Below, piece by piece: positions 1 through 7,861 of a stretch of 43,135 nt of DNA. Position 1 is the stretch's first letter; every line of letters starts with the position of its first letter. Both the position numbers and the translations under genes were made by a program. The DNA is taken from contig CANPYM010000023.1 of the NCBI GenBank assembly GCA_947588685.1, positions 1 to 43,135 on the forward strand, in the 5' to 3' direction. The notes under the pieces are model-generated. The model worked only from the letters and a program-made list of their open reading frames with translations. It did not search any database and had not been told where the DNA came from. Origin of the DNA: an uncultured Bacilli bacterium (GTDB lineage: Bacteria > Bacillota_I > Bacilli_A > RF39 > UBA660).

Positions 1-15
1 CCTTTTCCTTCACTT

Positions 16-300
16 TTACTCATCGTCTTCATTACCTCTCTTTCTTCTAAATACAAAATTAATAGCGTTACTTATACCACTAATAATTTTATCACTAACA
101 TGAGACGCAGCATCCGTCGTTCGATCAATAATATCAAACAAGCCATCAACTTTAATCATCTTGCGATTGACATCATCCAAAATCGTATCCACACGATTTA
201 AGGTCTTCATTAATCTTATGACTAAAGCAATTAAGAATATTACTAATATAATTAACGAGATGTAAAGCATAATTGGTAGTAGTTGTTCTAAATCAATCAT
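16..300 (-). CDS. DUF948-like single-pass membrane protein
   Basis: Small protein of about 94 residues with one strong N-terminal membrane helix (LYISLIILVIFLIALVI, about residues 12-28) followed by a region of short heptad-like repeats (VDTILDDVNRKM and similar) and a basic-acidic tail RRKRGNEDDE. This is the layout of Bacillus YtxG/DUF948 proteins. The ATG at 300 is preferred over the ATG 18 bases upstream because that upstream ATG lies within the GAGGAGGG ribosome binding site. It overlaps the end of the preceding acidic-protein gene by 8 bases, so the two are probably translationally coupled. Membrane location is well supported; the role is unknown. Confidence 0.6.
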   Translation of the reverse strand: MIDLEQLLPIMLYISLIILVIFLIALVIRLMKTLNRVDTILDDVNRKMIKVDGLFDIIDRTTDAASHVSDKIISGISNAINFVFRRKRGNEDDE

Positions 301-1264
301 CTTCCTTACCCTCCTCATACATTGAATCGATTAAATTAAATAACTCATTTTCCGTTAAAGGCTCATCATCTTCTTCAACTTGATGTTTACCTTCAACTTT
401 CTCTTTTTTAGCATTGAAAGATTCTTTTTTCAATAGTAAATTATCTAATTCCTTAGTTAGGTCCATCGTTATTTCCTCTAACTCGCGAATATTCTTTTCT
501 TGTTCATTAACAGTCTTCGTAAGTTCAGCGGTATCTTCTAAGCTGACTTTATGTCCTTGCTCTTTTTCTAATTCATCAAATAGATCAACATCTTCTTTAG
601 GAGTATCTTCCGGCTCACGGCTTGGTCGTCTTTCATCATAAATGGTTTCTTCAAGTTCATTTTCAAGTGTTCCATAAGCTTTGCTTCGAACTTCATCAAA
701 GCGATCTTGAACCATGCCATCACTGACGACTGTTGGTTGAACATCCTTTCTTTCAACAATATCTTCCTTAGAATAATTCTTATCAAGAATACCATATATT
801 GGAGAGATAATTGGTGTTGGTTTAAAAGTAGATTTTTCTTTTGTTAAAAGTGTTGGGCTTGTATAAGTTCCTGTATAATGCCCACTATATGGAGCTTTCT
901 TTTCTTCTCTTTTTGGTTGCGGAGGCGTTTCTACCCGCTCTTCAGGATGTCTTTCCATCCGACGTGGACGTTCAGGCTCTGGCTCCAAATCCGCAAAATC
1001 TTTTTCGGTAAAAAACACTGGTGTTTTCAAAGTTTCTTCTTTTGGTTCAACCGGTGGTTTTTTCTCTGATAAATCTTCAAACTCAGCTGTTACATCTTCA
1101 TAACGATCTTGTCTTTCTTCTATATCAATTTTCTCACGACGACGTTCAGCAGGCTTTTCCTTTGGTTCGTGTTTTATTTGTTCAACCCTAACTTCTTCAT
1201 CTTTTTCTTCATCATCATCTACTGGTTCTGTAAAAATCTCTTTAAACTTGTCAAGTAGTCCCAT
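293..1264 (-). CDS. Acidic, disordered-type protein of unknown function
   Basis: A 323-residue protein dominated by Glu, Lys, Asp and Pro, so mostly disordered or coiled coil. It starts MGLLDKFKEIF, which could be a short amphipathic membrane-targeting helix. The central segment FKPTPIISPIYGILDKNY (about residues 147-164) is hydrophobic and ordered-looking, unlike the rest, and is the likely conserved core. A coiled coil follows at about 245-290 (ELTKTVNEQEKNIRELEE). I do not recognise a named family. Its overlap with the downstream DUF948-like gene suggests a shared envelope or division-related role, which is inference. The RBS GGAATGGTG supports the start. Confidence 0.7.
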   Translation of the reverse strand: MGLLDKFKEIFTEPVDDDEEKDEEVRVEQIKHEPKEKPAERRREKIDIEERQDRYEDVTAEFEDLSEKKPPVEPKEETLKTPVFFTEKDFADLEPEPERPRRMERHPEERVETPPQPKREEKKAPYSGHYTGTYTSPTLLTKEKSTFKPTPIISPIYGILDKNYSKEDIVERKDVQPTVVSDGMVQDRFDEVRSKAYGTLENELEETIYDERRPSREPEDTPKEDVDLFDELEKEQGHKVSLEDTAELTKTVNEQEKNIRELEEITMDLTKELDNLLLKKESFNAKKEKVEGKHQVEEDDEPLTENELFNLIDSMYEEGKEDD

Positions 1265-1287
1265 AATTTCACCATTCCTTTTTGTTA

Positions 1288-1890
1288 CTAATCAAATACC
1301 TCTATTCCCGTATTATCGGTATCTTTCTTGTTTTTAAACTTGTCATATTTTTCTTCACGATTATTTAGTTTCGCATCTTCAATCGTAAGTTTTATGACAT
1401 CGGGGTTAAATTGAATCGTCGATAAGATATAAGCGGAGTTTAAAACCGCATCATTGATATCTTCTTTATTAACAACCGATTCAATATGAGCGTAGTTATA
1501 GACAAAATTAATATAATATAAATCATCTTTAGCTGTTATTTCAAGATAGCCATCATATTTAAAATCATCTTTGGAAATCTTTCTTGAATAATAAAGATTA
1601 GGGTCCTCTTCGTATTCAATAGGTATCTTATTATAATAACTAACCGTGTCAACATATAAATAATAATTGTTGCCATCAGAATACAATTTATCATTTAATT
1701 CATCTGTATCGATATAAGTAACTCCTCGTGGGACATAATATTTATATCCTCTTCCAACACGGTTATAAAGATCATTATCTTTCGATAAGATAACATCAAC
1801 AATGACATCAATGCTACTTGTGTCAATCCTAACTACACTACATCCTGCCATAAGCATAACGATTAGGAAACATAGTACCATCTTTTTCAT
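1288..1890 (-). CDS. Conserved lipoprotein of unknown function
   Basis: The 200-residue product starts MKKMVLCFLIVMLMAGC, a signal peptide ending in a lipobox (LMAGC), so Cys17 should be lipidated and the protein anchored outside the membrane. The mature part is rich in Tyr, Asp and Asn, with predicted beta structure (YYLYVDTVSYYNKI, YLEITAKDDLYYINFVYNY) and a charged C-terminus. No catalytic motif is evident. A GAGGT ribosome binding site precedes the ATG. It lies directly upstream of the acidic-protein and DUF948-like genes and probably shares their transcript. Function unknown. Confidence 0.75.
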   Translation of the reverse strand: MKKMVLCFLIVMLMAGCSVVRIDTSSIDVIVDVILSKDNDLYNRVGRGYKYYVPRGVTYIDTDELNDKLYSDGNNYYLYVDTVSYYNKIPIEYEEDPNLYYSRKISKDDFKYDGYLEITAKDDLYYINFVYNYAHIESVVNKEDINDAVLNSAYILSTIQFNPDVIKLTIEDAKLNNREEKYDKFKNKKDTDNTGIEVFD

Positions 1891-1955
1891 ATCTACCTCA
1901 CAATCACATTATACCAAAAAATAGGAATTATTTCTATTATTTTAGTAAATATCCA

Positions 1956-2594
1956 CTATTTTACGCTTTTATAGACAGTTACTTTATAAATAGGTTTTCC
2001 TAAAGCGTGAAACTTTTCTTCATATTCAGTGGCAATATTATCTGTCACATCATCAGCATAAAGATCAAGTGATAAAAAAGATATATGGTATCCGTAATCC
2101 GTAAAAGACTTAAGTGAATAAGTAAATAAGTCCCGGTTATCGGTTTTAAATTCAATTACTTTATCATCTTTAAAAAGCTGATCGTAGCGATGTAAAAACC
2201 TTTCACTTGTAAGGCGCCGATTAGTGTGTCGTTCTTTAGGCCAAGGATCAGAAAAATTAAGATAGATTTTACTAATCTCATGATCAAAGACTTTTTCAAT
2301 ATCACAGGCATCCATTCGAATCAAACGTAAATTAGGTATATCTTCATCATCAATCTTTTCTAATGCTCTTACAATAACACTATCAAACTTTTCAATGCCA
2401 ATATAATTAATATCAGGGTGGGCAAGAGCCATCTCTTTAATAAACTTCCCCTTCCCAGTTCCAATTTCAATATGGATAGGTTGTTGGATAGGAAACACCT
2501 CATTAAAATGCCCCCGATATTTTTCATAATCTAAAATTATATATTTAGAAGCTTCGATTTTTTCTTTCGCCCCTTTAACATTTCGAAGTCGCAT
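1956..2594 (-). CDS. trmB: tRNA (guanine-46-N7)-methyltransferase TrmB
   Basis: TrmB uses S-adenosylmethionine to make 7-methylguanosine at position 46 in the variable loop of tRNAs. Visible hallmarks are the SAM-binding motif IEIGTGKGKFI, the acidic IGIEKFDS strand end, and the family signature NFSDPWPKERHTNRRL, which holds the catalytic Asp and substrate-binding residues. The start is placed at the ATG at 2594 (MRLRNVKGAKEKI), which has GGTGAT upstream; this gives 212 residues, the usual size. The longer reading would add 15 residues unlike the family. It diverges from the spore gene pair that follows. Confidence 0.95.
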   Translation of the reverse strand: MRLRNVKGAKEKIEASKYIILDYEKYRGHFNEVFPIQQPIHIEIGTGKGKFIKEMALAHPDINYIGIEKFDSVIVRALEKIDDEDIPNLRLIRMDACDIEKVFDHEISKIYLNFSDPWPKERHTNRRLTSERFLHRYDQLFKDDKVIEFKTDNRDLFTYSLKSFTDYGYHISFLSLDLYADDVTDNIATEYEEKFHALGKPIYKVTVYKSVK

Positions 2595-2691
2595 TTTATC
2601 ACCAATTTCATTATACCATAATGATTTAATTATGAACAAGTGTCAACAATTTAGACGATTATCATATAATGAAATAGACTAAGGAGGTTTT

Positions 2692-2976
2692 ATGAAGAAA
2701 GATCGCAATTGTGGTGGGATGTATCAAGGATACGCTAATGCCATCCCCGTTATGGGAAGTCCGGTGATGATGCCACCAATGGGAAATGCCTATATGCCAA
2801 ATCAAGTACCTTATCAAGGACAACAAACCTACACCCAACCATATAACAGTATTGAAAAAGAATTAAATGACATTCATGAACAAATTAATAGTCTTTCTAA
2901 TCGGGTTAGTAAATTAGAAAGCAAAGGAGCAACCTATAACACAAAATATAGTGATTCCAACTATTATATGTTATAA
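2692..2976 (+). CDS. Small Met/Pro/Gly-rich protein with C-terminal coiled coil, possibly spore-associated
   Basis: A 94-residue protein with a low-complexity N-terminal half rich in Met, Pro, Gly, Tyr and Gln (SPVMMPPMGNAYMPNQ) and a short coiled coil (IEKELNDIHEQINSLSNRVSKLES, about residues 53-76). The composition resembles small spore coat proteins, and the gene sits directly upstream of sspI, so a coat or sporulation role is likely but inferred. It has an excellent AAGGAGG ribosome binding site. Upstream, CATATAAT could serve as a SigA -10 or a SigE/SigK-type -10; I cannot tell which. Confidence 0.7.
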   Translation: MKKDRNCGGMYQGYANAIPVMGSPVMMPPMGNAYMPNQVPYQGQQTYTQPYNSIEKELNDIHEQINSLSNRVSKLESKGATYNTKYSDSNYYML

Positions 2977-2999
2977 AATATCGTAATTTTTCCATACTA
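2971..2999 (+). promoter_or_regulatory. Candidate SigF/SigG forespore promoter of sspI
   Basis: TTATA at 2971-2975 and CATACTA at 2993-2999 are 17 bases apart. This fits the forespore consensus (-35 GHATR, -10 CATNHTA) at 4 of 5 and 7 of 7 positions. It lies just upstream of sspI, a SigG-regulated gene in Bacillus. Confidence 0.6.
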
Positions 3000-3017
3000 T
3001 TTCTAGGAGATGATGAA

Positions 3018-3221
3018 ATGAACATAAGCATTAGAGAGAGTATTAAAGAAAACTTTAAAGATAGTAGTGAAGATGATATCAAAGAAGCTATTGAATCTTC
3101 CAAAAGTGATCAAGAAGAATTAACCCTACCCGGATTAGGGGTCTTCTTTGAAATACTATGGAATAATAGTAGTTTAGATGAACAAAGGAAAATTGTGGAT
3201 ACAATAAAAAAGAACATCTAG
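3018..3221 (+). CDS. sspI: Small acid-soluble spore protein SspI
   Basis: The 67-residue product carries the SspI family signature LPGLGVFFEILW (about residues 37-48) after an N-terminal NISIRESIKENFKDSS and before a C-terminal helix DEQRKIVDTIKKNI; its length equals the family norm. SspI is a minor small acid-soluble protein packed in the forespore core. The ribosome binding site is AGGAG, and a forespore-type promoter sits just upstream. Two hairpin terminators follow. Its presence is direct evidence for sporulation in this organism. Confidence 0.93.
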   Translation: MNISIRESIKENFKDSSEDDIKEAIESSKSDQEELTLPGLGVFFEILWNNSSLDEQRKIVDTIKKNI

Positions 3222-3266
3222 TTCTTTTTTGATGAAAGAATCAAGTCTTAGAACTTGATTCTTTTG
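3208..3266 (+). terminator. Two consecutive terminators after sspI
   Basis: First hairpin AAGAAC/GTTCTT followed by six T (3210-3230). The second, AAGAATCAAG/CTTGATTCTT (3236-3263), is followed by TTTGTTT and overlaps the stop codon of the convergent glyS, so it may also serve that gene. Confidence 0.75.
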
Positions 3267-4618
3267 TTTATGTAGTCAACTAATTCATCAACCTTAACAA
3301 CTTCTTGAGCCATTGTATCGCGGTCTCTTACGGTAACCGTATTGTAATTTAAGGTATTATCATCAACAGTAACACAGAATGGTGTTCCCGCGATATCTTG
3401 ACGACGATAACGTTTACCAATTGATGCCGTCTCATCATAGATAGTCGTAAACTCTTTAGCCAACATATCATATAATTCGTTAGCTTTCTCACTATGAAGT
3501 TTCTTATTAAGTGGGAAGATAGCTACTTTATATGGCGCTAAAAATGGATGAATTTTCATAACTTCACGTATCTCACCATTTTCTAATTCTTCCTCACAGT
3601 AAGCATTATCTAAAATAGCTAGCGCTAAACGATCAGCTCCGACAGTTGATTCAATGATATATGGGATAAACTTTTCATTGGTCGTAGGATCTAGATATTC
3701 TTGGGATACACCAGAATATTCTTGGTGACGTGATAAGTCATAATCCGTTCTATTGTGGGTACCATTAATCTCACCCCAACCAAAACAGAAATCATATTCA
3801 ATATCACAAGCTTCTTTAGCATAATGCGCTAACTTTTCATGGTCATGATATCTTAATTTTTCTTCAGGTAATCCTAAATCCATAAAGAATTTTTTAGCAT
3901 ATTCCTTGAAATAAGCATATAAGTCACTATCCGTACCCTCTTTACAGAAAGTTTGATATTCCATTTGTTCAAACTCAATCGTTCTAAAAGTAAAGTTACC
4001 TGGTGTTATCTCATTACGGAAAGCTTTACCTACTTGACCAATACTAAATGGTAATTTCGTTCGCATTGATCTTTGAACATTTAAGAAATTGACATACTCA
4101 CCTTGAGCATTTTCTGGTCTTAGGTAAACTTTGTTTTTGCCATCTTCCGTAACACCACGATGCGTTTCAAACATCAAATTAAATTGTCTAATATCAGTAT
4201 AATCACTCTCACCGCAGTTTGGACAAGGAACTTTATGTTCCTTAACATAAGCCATCATTTCATCTTGACTCATACCATCAGCATGAGCATCAGGATCAAA
4301 ATCATTGATTAAATTATCAACACGATGTCTTACTTTACAGTGCTTACAATCGATTAATGGGTCTGAGAAACTAGCTACGTGTCCACTTGCTTCCCATACT
4401 CTTGGATGCATAAGAATAGCGGCATCAACTTCATAGGCATTAGCTCTTTCTTGAATAAAACGCTTCCGCCAAGCATCTTTAATATTATTTTTTAAACGAC
4501 TTCCCAAAGGTCCATAGTCCCAAGTATTGGCAAGTCCACCATATATTTCACTTCCTTGAAATATAAAACCATATGTTTTACAAACGTTAACTAATTTGTC
4601 CATTGTTAATTTTTCCAT
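3248..4618 (-). CDS. glyS: Glycyl-tRNA synthetase, single-chain (alpha2) type
   Basis: Class II synthetase charging tRNA-Gly in the cytoplasm. Of the homodimeric, eukaryote/archaeal-like type rather than the alpha2-beta2 GlyQ/GlyS type of Bacillus. Visible are the N-terminal catalytic start YGGLANTWDYGPLG, zinc-like cysteines (CKHCKVRH and CPNCGE), motif 2 FRNEITPGNFTFRTIEFEQMEY, motif 3 GADRLALAIL, and a C-terminal anticodon-binding domain (APYKVAIFPL...). The ATG at 4618 (MEKLTMDKLV) gives 456 residues; it has AAAAGGTGAG at the right distance, whereas the alternative upstream GTG lies inside that site. It is preceded by a T-box leader. Confidence 0.96.
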   Translation of the reverse strand: MEKLTMDKLVNVCKTYGFIFQGSEIYGGLANTWDYGPLGSRLKNNIKDAWRKRFIQERANAYEVDAAILMHPRVWEASGHVASFSDPLIDCKHCKVRHRVDNLINDFDPDAHADGMSQDEMMAYVKEHKVPCPNCGESDYTDIRQFNLMFETHRGVTEDGKNKVYLRPENAQGEYVNFLNVQRSMRTKLPFSIGQVGKAFRNEITPGNFTFRTIEFEQMEYQTFCKEGTDSDLYAYFKEYAKKFFMDLGLPEEKLRYHDHEKLAHYAKEACDIEYDFCFGWGEINGTHNRTDYDLSRHQEYSGVSQEYLDPTTNEKFIPYIIESTVGADRLALAILDNAYCEEELENGEIREVMKIHPFLAPYKVAIFPLNKKLHSEKANELYDMLAKEFTTIYDETASIGKRYRRQDIAGTPFCVTVDDNTLNYNTVTVRDRDTMAQEVVKVDELVDYINKRIKF

Positions 4619-4792
4619 CTTTTTTCTCACCTTTTCATTTAATTATTTCATCACTAATATGATCACGTTATAAATAAAAAAACTCCTAGAATGTATAGGG
4701 ACGAAATATTCCGCGGTTCCACCCTACTTATTCTAGAAGAATCTCTTTATAGTATATTGCTCGAGGTTGCCAAGCCCGTCATCACAGCGATT
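4619..4792 (-). promoter_or_regulatory. T-box leader (tRNA-sensing riboswitch) of glyS, unusually short
   Basis: Read on the minus strand, the leader contains the T-box core AGGGTGGAACCGCGG (around 4711-4725) that pairs with the acceptor end of uncharged tRNA. The alternative terminator pairs TAGAATAAGTAGGG with CCCTATACATTCTA and ends in seven T (about 4674-4737). Upstream there is only a small hairpin, GCTTG/CGAGC, and a closing AATC/GATT pair. A possible Gly specifier GGC lies in GACGGGCTTGG. Only about 55 nt separate the predicted start site from the terminator arm, far less than the usual stem I plus linker. Confidence 0.85.
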
Positions 4793-4798
4793 AACTAG

Positions 4799-4827
4799 AT
4801 TTTAATACAAAGAATTAATTTTGTCAA
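4799..4827 (-). promoter_or_regulatory. SigA-type promoter of the T-box/glyS transcript
   Basis: TTGACA (4822-4827) and TAAAAT (4799-4804) are 17 bases apart on the minus strand, starting only a few bases after the stop codon of the upstream gene. The predicted start site is near 4792. Confidence 0.75.
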
Positions 4828-4834
4828 TAGGTAA

Positions 4835-5626
4835 TTATCTTTTTAACAAAGACATTACTTTAGCCTTAGCTTCAATCGTTTCAATATCCCCCTCAATACT
4901 TAAAGAGTGACCTTGACTAGTAGCCATAAAAGTATTATTATTATATTTTACATCATCAAACATACCATACGTTTTAGCAAACACATCAATAAGGGTTAAT
5001 ATGTTAGCGATATCTTTAGAATCAGCTCCTTTTTCAGAATCTGTATCGGCGTAATAATATAGACTATTTTTAGGCGCACGAGGTAAGACACTTTTCTCAT
5101 GGTCAAAATAAACAACCCGGCCTGGTTCCGTATAAGGTGTTGTATCAAAAGATATCAACATATGATTTGTCTTACCCTTCATAAGTTTAGCTTTAGCAAA
5201 TGTTAAAACGTCAACTTTACTTCGTTCATCTAAACTTGTAATCGTTCTTTTAAAGAAATCCATCGCACTATCAAGAAAATGAATCTCTAAATCACCAGCC
5301 CGAAAAGTATGACAAAAATCATGGGTTCTTTGAAAAGTTCTTGGTAAGTTTAGTGTTGTCGTTTTAATTGATGTTGTAATAGGTTCACTCCCAATATGAG
5401 CCACCATTAATTTATCGATGAACTCCGGATAAGAAGATGCAAAAGCATCAAGTAAAAAACGTTTTGTCTTTTCATCAAATCCACTTTTCGCATTCCCTAT
5501 CGTTTTAAAATGTAATTCTAGTTTTGATAACATTTCGCCATCTTTTTCCTTATTCCGGGAGGTCACTATTAAATATTCTAATTTATTATTTAAAACCGTT
5601 GTTAAAAATTCTTCTCTTTTCATCAT
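4835..5626 (-). CDS. Hypothetical protein, paralogue of the next upstream gene
   Basis: A 263-residue soluble protein without signal peptide or membrane helix and of no family I recognise. It aligns by eye with the 261-residue product encoded just upstream. Shared features are an N-terminal EEFLTTVLNNKLEYLIV versus EKLEHLTSLPLEYLMI, a central HDFCHTFRAGDLEIHFLD versus YDQCIRIKTKQFTLYVTD, and near the C-terminus IDVFAKTYGMFDDV versus IDTFGDTYGPFNWY. The pair therefore arose by tandem duplication. No catalytic motif is conserved except possibly the central Cys. Five bases separate the two genes, so they form one operon that precedes glyS but is separated from it by the T-box promoter. Confidence 0.8.
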   Translation of the reverse strand: MMKREEFLTTVLNNKLEYLIVTSRNKEKDGEMLSKLELHFKTIGNAKSGFDEKTKRFLLDAFASSYPEFIDKLMVAHIGSEPITTSIKTTTLNLPRTFQRTHDFCHTFRAGDLEIHFLDSAMDFFKRTITSLDERSKVDVLTFAKAKLMKGKTNHMLISFDTTPYTEPGRVVYFDHEKSVLPRAPKNSLYYYADTDSEKGADSKDIANILTLIDVFAKTYGMFDDVKYNNNTFMATSQGHSLSIEGDIETIEAKAKVMSLLKR

Positions 5627-5630
5627 ATAC

Positions 5631-6416
5631 CTACTTTCCTCGACCTAACGATAAAACTTTTTGATAAAGAGGATTCTCTTCACTAACCCCATCTAAGACA
5701 ATTTTCTTTCCATATTCGTTACCAGCTTCAATCCACTTTTTTTCAAGAGTGTACCAATTAAATGGTCCATAAGTATCCCCAAATGTGTCAATAAGTTTAG
5801 AAGCATTTTCATTATCTAATTTAAGATTAGTTCCATAAATAGCATATTCAAGGGTTGCGGGACCGACATTATGATAAGTTGTTTGAAAAGGTTCACGTAC
5901 ACCAATCGTATGTCCTTTAATACTACTAACAACATCGTGATAGCCAATACTTAAAATACCAACATTATGACCATTGATAAGGAGTGTCCCATATCTTAAG
6001 GCATCACTTATACTTTGACGATAAAGTCTTAAAATAATTTTCCGCATTCTTTGAATAGCTAAATCAGTAACATAAAGGGTAAATTGTTTCGTTTTAATTC
6101 TAATACACTGATCATAGAATCTAGCATAACGACTAGGTAAAAGTCTGGCATCACCTTCAATCGCTTCCGTAATTAAATTGTTACCAAGATTGACATCAAT
6201 TAATTCACTTAAAAAGTTTCTAGCGCCATCTTGATATTTATCCATTAAGCGTTCCGTATCCGTAAGAGGTAGTTTTTCATCTGTATCTTTAAACGCATAA
6301 TTGAAAGTAAAGCGTGTTCCTTCTTTGCCACGATAACGTTCGTCTTTCGCTTTAATCATTAAATATTCTAAAGGTAATGATGTTAAATGTTCTAATTTTT
6401 CTTCTTTTGTACTCAT
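5631..6416 (-). CDS. Hypothetical protein, tandem paralogue
   Basis: A 261-residue cytoplasmic-type protein, first gene of the tandem pair described above. Good GGAGG ribosome binding site. It has basic patches (SRYARFYDQCIRIKTKQ, RMRKIILRLYRQS) and a C-terminal helix. The resemblance to its neighbour extends over most of the length but is low, suggesting an old duplication with divergence. I see no motif that assigns a function and do not guess one. A short A-rich stretch separates it from recO upstream. Confidence 0.8.
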   Translation of the reverse strand: MSTKEEKLEHLTSLPLEYLMIKAKDERYRGKEGTRFTFNYAFKDTDEKLPLTDTERLMDKYQDGARNFLSELIDVNLGNNLITEAIEGDARLLPSRYARFYDQCIRIKTKQFTLYVTDLAIQRMRKIILRLYRQSISDALRYGTLLINGHNVGILSIGYHDVVSSIKGHTIGVREPFQTTYHNVGPATLEYAIYGTNLKLDNENASKLIDTFGDTYGPFNWYTLEKKWIEAGNEYGKKIVLDGVSEENPLYQKVLSLGRGK

Positions 6417-6485
6417 AAAACCCTCCTAATATTTTTGCGTGTGTACTTTGATTTTAATACAAAAAAAAGATTGTTGTCAATCTTT

Positions 6486-7220
6486 TTAAATGTTTTTTAA
6501 ACTATTTAGAAAACTCTTGCTTTTTAAATATAGCCCCGTATATCTTTCATAATAATTATTTAAAAAATCATTAATCTCACTAGTCGCTTCCGGGCTCACA
6601 TCAATATTATCAATTTTATTGATATCAACATAGTAATACATTCTAATAAGTTTAATCGCTTTACTAGAAATGAGGGGTTCGGTTGTTCTACAATTAGCGC
6701 AAACATATCCTCCACGATCACTTGATAAAGTAACAATATTATCTGTACTACCACAATCGACACAACGATCTAAAACCGGTAAGACACCTAAATTATCTAG
6801 ATATTTAAGTTCTAAAATATTTGTTATAACAGCTGGGCTAAACCCTTCTTCAATCTTTGATAAACTAGCGATTAAAAGATCAAAAACATCTTCATCCCGG
6901 CCATGTCTAACCACCTGGGTGGCTAGATCCGTTAAATAGCTGGCATAACTGATAAGTTCAATATCTTTTTTTATTTTGGTAAAATTATTAATGACACTAA
7001 CATCTGATAAAATGGACAACTTATCTTTCTTATAGTAAACATTAAAAGTACCATAAGTAAGTTTACCGGATACACTTCTTAAAGGACTCTTTAAAGAACG
7101 TCCACCTTTAACCATTAACCCGATAATGCCATAATCTCTTGTCAGTAAATTAACAATTTTACTTGTCTCACCATAATTTTGTTCACTTATAACGATACCA
7201 TCAATTTTTTCAAGCATCAT
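6486..7220 (-). CDS. recO: DNA repair protein RecO
   Basis: RecO anneals single strands and loads RecA with RecR in the RecF pathway. The N-terminal OB-fold (KIDGIVISEQNYGETSKIVNLLTRDYG...) and a C-terminal zinc knuckle (CVDCG...CANC, about residues 150-175) are both visible, and the length of about 244 residues is typical. Two adjacent ATGs at 7220 and 7217 overlap the end of the upstream DUF1653 gene; 7220 is chosen on spacing to GAAGAAG, but 7217 is equally possible. It lies in the conserved era-yqzL-recO neighbourhood, here with two DUF1653 genes inserted before recO. Confidence 0.93.
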   Translation of the reverse strand: MMLEKIDGIVISEQNYGETSKIVNLLTRDYGIIGLMVKGGRSLKSPLRSVSGKLTYGTFNVYYKKDKLSILSDVSVINNFTKIKKDIELISYASYLTDLATQVVRHGRDEDVFDLLIASLSKIEEGFSPAVITNILELKYLDNLGVLPVLDRCVDCGSTDNIVTLSSDRGGYVCANCRTTEPLISSKAIKLIRMYYYVDINKIDNIDVSPEATSEINDFLNNYYERYTGLYLKSKSFLNSLKNI

Positions 7221-7440
7221 CGTCAACTTCTTCAAAGCGATATTTTTGTTTTACATCAGGATATTTTTCATGATTCACGGGCGAGGTAAACATATCATAA
7301 GGACGAACCCAAACTTCATCAGATCCTTGATGACGATAGATAACCATTTTTTCTAGGGTTTCTGAATGCTTACCAACTGCAACAACCTCCATAATGTCAC
7401 CTTTAAAATGACGATACTTTTTCCCTGCTTTTACTTCCAT
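7210..7440 (-). CDS. DUF1653 protein (second copy)
   Basis: A 76-residue protein with the DUF1653 layout: GKKYRHFKGDIMEVV, VIYRHQ, VWVRPYDMF, and a terminal KYRFEEVD. The family is a small SH3-like fold of unknown function. It is clearly homologous to the next upstream gene, with the same C-terminal KYRFEEVDD, so this is a tandem duplication. Its 3' end overlaps the start of recO, implying translational coupling. Confidence 0.88.
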   Translation of the reverse strand: MEVKAGKKYRHFKGDIMEVVAVGKHSETLEKMVIYRHQGSDEVWVRPYDMFTSPVNHEKYPDVKQKYRFEEVDDDA

Positions 7441-7442
7441 TA

Positions 7443-7697
7443 TTATTCTCCTATCTTGATGTAATCATCAACTTCTTCAAAACGATACTTTTGAACATAT
7501 TCGGCATCCTCGTTTAAAGCATTAAATAACTCATATGGACGAACCCAAACCGTTCGTTTCGGACCCAAAGTCTCATAAACAACAATTTGCTTTGGCCCAT
7601 CTTCATCAGATGAAGTCGAATCATTAGCAATACAAATAACGCGGTAATAATTACCACTAACATGCCGATATATCTTTCCAACAATTATATCTCTCAT
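7443..7697 (-). CDS. DUF1653 protein (first copy)
   Basis: An 84-residue protein: GKIYRHVSGNYYRVI, QIVVYETLG, VWVRPYELFN, QKYRFEEVDD. Same family as its downstream neighbour, two bases away. Compared with that copy it has an insertion (DSTSSDEDGPKQ) between the first two strands and a short KIGE tail. Function unknown; lies within the era-recO operon. Confidence 0.88.
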   Translation of the reverse strand: MRDIIVGKIYRHVSGNYYRVICIANDSTSSDEDGPKQIVVYETLGPKRTVWVRPYELFNALNEDAEYVQKYRFEEVDDYIKIGE

Positions 7698-7706
7698 AAT
7701 CTACTC

Positions 7707-7823
7707 CTACATATCAACGTTGTTATTTGCCTCATTAGAATGATTTCTTATATATTCTTTATATTTTAAATAATATTCAATTTTTCCTGTATGGATAAAT
7801 AAATCCCAAAGTAGTTCCTTCAT
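7707..7823 (-). CDS. yqzL: YqzL family small protein
   Basis: A 38-codon gene encoding MKELLWDLFIHTGKIEYYLKY and a polar tail. The pattern W-x-x-F-x-x-TG-x-I-x-x-YL-x-YKE is that of YqzL, a tiny conserved protein that lies between era and recO in Bacillus, exactly this position. The ribosome binding site AGGTGATACG is well placed before the ATG at 7823. Its function is unknown in the family as far as I know. Confidence 0.85.
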   Translation of the reverse strand: MKELLWDLFIHTGKIEYYLKYKEYIRNHSNEANNNVDM

Positions 7824-7861
7824 CGTATCACCTACTATATATTGATACGTTTTTCTTTATT

